DNA of 64,000 nt from assembly GCF_016592555.1 (NCBI RefSeq), contig NZ_AP014546.1:248001-312000 (forward strand). The letters run 5' to 3'. The position numbers and the translations under genes were made by a program. This document shows, in pieces, positions 62,513-64,000 of this stretch. This DNA comes from Neptunomonas japonica JAMM 1380 (lineage in GTDB: Bacteria > Pseudomonadota > Gammaproteobacteria > Pseudomonadales > Balneatricaceae). The notes under the pieces were generated by a model, which had not been told where the DNA came from, made no database searches, and saw nothing but the letters and a program-made list of their open reading frames with translations. The first letter of the stretch is position 1, and each line of letters starts with the position of its first letter.

Positions 62513-62947
62513 TTATTCCGTATAAAACTTTTGATCGAAGCGAATTTTAGTAGCTGCTTGGTTAGGATCGGGTTGAACGTCAATAGTGACATGCATGATC
62601 TCTTCATTACCAAAATTAAAGCTGCCAATGTAATACAGAGCTTTATCTTCCTTGATCGGCGTAAATGAGATCTGTTGTGTTTGTTGCATCAGATTAGCTA
62701 CATTGCCTGAAAGCACTGCTTTAATTGCTTGTTTAGATCCATCTTTTTGTTTTTCAAAAACAGCAATATTCAGCATGGCGGTATAACGGCTGCGTAGTAA
62801 ATTGTGTCGTTGTGCTACTTCCGGGGCAACAATACTACTGTTGAAGGCGTTGTAGTGAATAATGTAACGATCAGTTTCAACTGACTGCTCAGCCAGTACG
62901 ACCGGCGATACCAGTAATAATAAAAACAGTGTACGGAAAAGTTTCAT
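62513..62947 (-). CDS. DUF4426 domain-containing secreted protein
   Basis: The 144-residue protein has a Sec signal peptide (about 1-19, LFLLLLVSPVVLA) and a compact domain with RYIIHYNAFNSSIVAPEVAQ and the C-terminal VQPDPNQAATKIRFDQKFY. The function is unknown. It is a constant neighbour of metW and rdgB in pseudomonads and relatives. The ribosome site AAGGAG is strong. Confidence 0.9.
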   Translation of the reverse strand: MKLFRTLFLLLLVSPVVLAEQSVETDRYIIHYNAFNSSIVAPEVAQRHNLLRSRYTAMLNIAVFEKQKDGSKQAIKAVLSGNVANLMQQTQQISFTPIKEDKALYYIGSFNFGNEEIMHVTIDVQPDPNQAATKIRFDQKFYTE

Positions 62948-62959
62948 GGTGTTCTCCTT

Positions 62960-63550
62960 TTAACGTGTGATCCGGTAGATGGCAATTTCGCCCAACATGT
63001 TGGGCCATAAATTAGTCCACCATCTGTGTTGATGCTCATTATCAACAACGGTTCGATTCAAAATATGTATATTTTTTTGCACACAAAGTTGTTCGAAATC
63101 TTTAAAGGTACAAAAGTGAATATTGGGTGTGTCATACCAGCTATAGGATAGAAACTTGGAAACAGGCATGTGTCCTCGAAAACCAAGGTAGCTGCGTGCG
63201 CGCCAATGCCCAAAGTTTGGAAACGTAACGATGCATTCTTTACCGATGCGTAGCATTTCATCAACGATTAGGTCGGGCCGATGCATTACCTGTAAGGCTT
63301 GAGTCATGATGACAGAATCAAAACTATTATCTTTTATAGAAGCTAAGCCTTTGTCGATATCTTTTTCTATGACGTTCACATTGTTTTTTATGCAGGCAGT
63401 GATGTGGTCATGGTTGTTTTCTATACCGTATCCGCGCACCTGTTTGTTATCCATAAGGTGTCGCAACAGCTTTCCATCACCACAACCCAGGTCTAAAACG
63501 CGTGCCGCGGGTTTGATCCACTCATGAATGATTTCCTGATCAGCGCGCAT
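62960..63550 (-). CDS. metW: methionine biosynthesis protein MetW
   Basis: The roughly 196-residue methyltransferase-fold protein has the SAM motif [17 protein letters not shown], then [18 protein letters not shown] and [15 protein letters not shown], with [20 protein letters not shown] as a MetW-specific block. MetW partners MetX in homoserine acylation for methionine synthesis. ATG at 63550 is chosen because AAAGGAGA is correctly spaced; a GTG at 63556 is too close. It overlaps the metX stop by 11 bases. Confidence 0.94.
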   Translation of the reverse strand: MRADQEIIHEWIKPAARVLDLGCGDGKLLRHLMDNKQVRGYGIENNHDHITACIKNNVNVIEKDIDKGLASIKDNSFDSVIMTQALQVMHRPDLIVDEMLRIGKECIVTFPNFGHWRARSYLGFRGHMPVSKFLSYSWYDTPNIHFCTFKDFEQLCVQKNIHILNRTVVDNEHQHRWWTNLWPNMLGEIAIYRITR

Positions 63551-64000
63551 GAGCACTCTCCTTTGCGGGTGTTTTTATATCACCAGGCTTCTCGATAGAT
63601 ACATCAGCAGCAATACGGCCCATATAAGCATTGAAAATTTCCATATAGCGCGGAATTGGGATTAAAAATGCGTCATGCCCTTGAGGAGAATCCACCTCGG
63701 TATAGCTGACCTCTTTTCCAGCATCAACTAATGCGTCAAGAATCTCTCTTGAGCGTTCAGGAGAGAAACGCCAATCGGTTGTAAATGCAATGAGCATAAA
63801 TTTGGCCGTGACATGTTGTAACGCCTGGGCTAGATCATGATTGAATTCAGATGCAGGGTCGAAGTAGTCGAGTGCTTTTGTCATTAACAGGTAAGTATTA
63901 GCATCAAATGCTGTTGAAAATCGTTCCCCCTGATACTGTAAATAAGACTCAACCTCGAACTGCGGGTTGAAATCGAACATCAATTTTCCTGCATTCATTT
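63540..64000 (-). CDS. metX: homoserine O-acyltransferase MetX, C-terminal part, cut by the window edge
   Basis: The last about 153 residues of an alpha/beta-hydrolase homoserine O-acetyl- or O-succinyltransferase are present. Visible blocks are [50 protein letters not shown] with the catalytic Asp, and the catalytic His in SPQGHDAFL. The N-terminal part, including the nucleophile Ser and the start codon, lies beyond 64000. The acyl donor (acetyl- or succinyl-CoA) cannot be judged from this part. It overlaps metW, with which it acts. Confidence 0.93.
   Translation of the reverse strand, partial: MNAGKLMFDFNPQFEVESYLQYQGERFSTAFDANTYLLMTKALDYFDPASEFNHDLAQALQHVTAKFMLIAFTTDWRFSPERSREILDALVDAGKEVSYTEVDSPQGHDAFLIPIPRYMEIFNAYMGRIAADVSIEKPGDIKTPAKESAHAR

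Overview
The window is an ordinary-looking chromosomal segment of a gammaproteobacterium. Gene orders such as cyaY-lptM-lysA-dapF-DUF484-xerC-yigB, metX-metW-DUF4426-rdgB-hemW and glnE-ilvE-LPS genes, a moderate base composition, tRNAs with encoded CCA, lipid A/Kdo genes and a nitrous oxide reductase cluster together suggest a marine Oceanospirillales-like bacterium. That placement is inference from gene content and not a phylogeny. No phage, insertion sequence, CRISPR array or rRNA operon was found.

Layout. 0-2.5 kb: a nitrogen-sensing operon on the minus strand (PII, amtB, second PII) with a recognisable sigma-54 promoter and an NtrC-like site. 2.7-10.1 kb: ubiK, a degenerate GGDEF-EAL protein, comM, an active-looking GGDEF-EAL protein and rep. 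10.2-14.1 kb: cytochrome c5, tRNA-Arg(CCG) and tRNA-Thr(TGT), a frameshifted acetyl-CoA hydrolase/transferase, a 600-base stretch with no convincing gene, msrB and a MOSC protein. 14.2-23.9 kb: a PAS-GGDEF protein and the complete nosRZDFYL operon behind an FNR-type box. 23.9-31.8 kb: a small membrane protein, a ubiM-like hydroxylase broken by two frameshifts, three consecutive c-di-GMP proteins and a TauE/SafE exporter. 31.9-43.1 kb: ilvD, a Crp/Fnr regulator unit, a PepSY plus two-component system, argE-argA, the phosphate transporter pair and a CYTH protein. 43.2-55.6 kb: glnE, ilvE and a lipopolysaccharide block (ELM1-like protein, glycosyltransferase, YrbL-like protein, O-antigen ligase, lipid A acyltransferase, msbA, waaA). 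55.6-64 kb: cyaY to yigB, then hemW, rdgB, DUF4426, metW and the end of metX, which runs off the window.

How it fits together. The nos operon gives N2O respiration and is probably induced at low oxygen. GlnK/AmtB and GlnE both belong to nitrogen control. Six proteins with GGDEF, EAL or HDOD domains in 28 kb make this a dense c-di-GMP region. The most notable anomalies are the two broken genes: all three frameshifts are single-base deficits in homopolymers (A7, G8, A6), which points to sequencing under-calls, phase variation or recent decay. I see no clear undescribed defence or mobile system; the most open functional questions are the degenerate GGDEF-EAL protein beside comM, the Crp/Fnr-linked membrane proteins, and the hairpin fused to the argE start.
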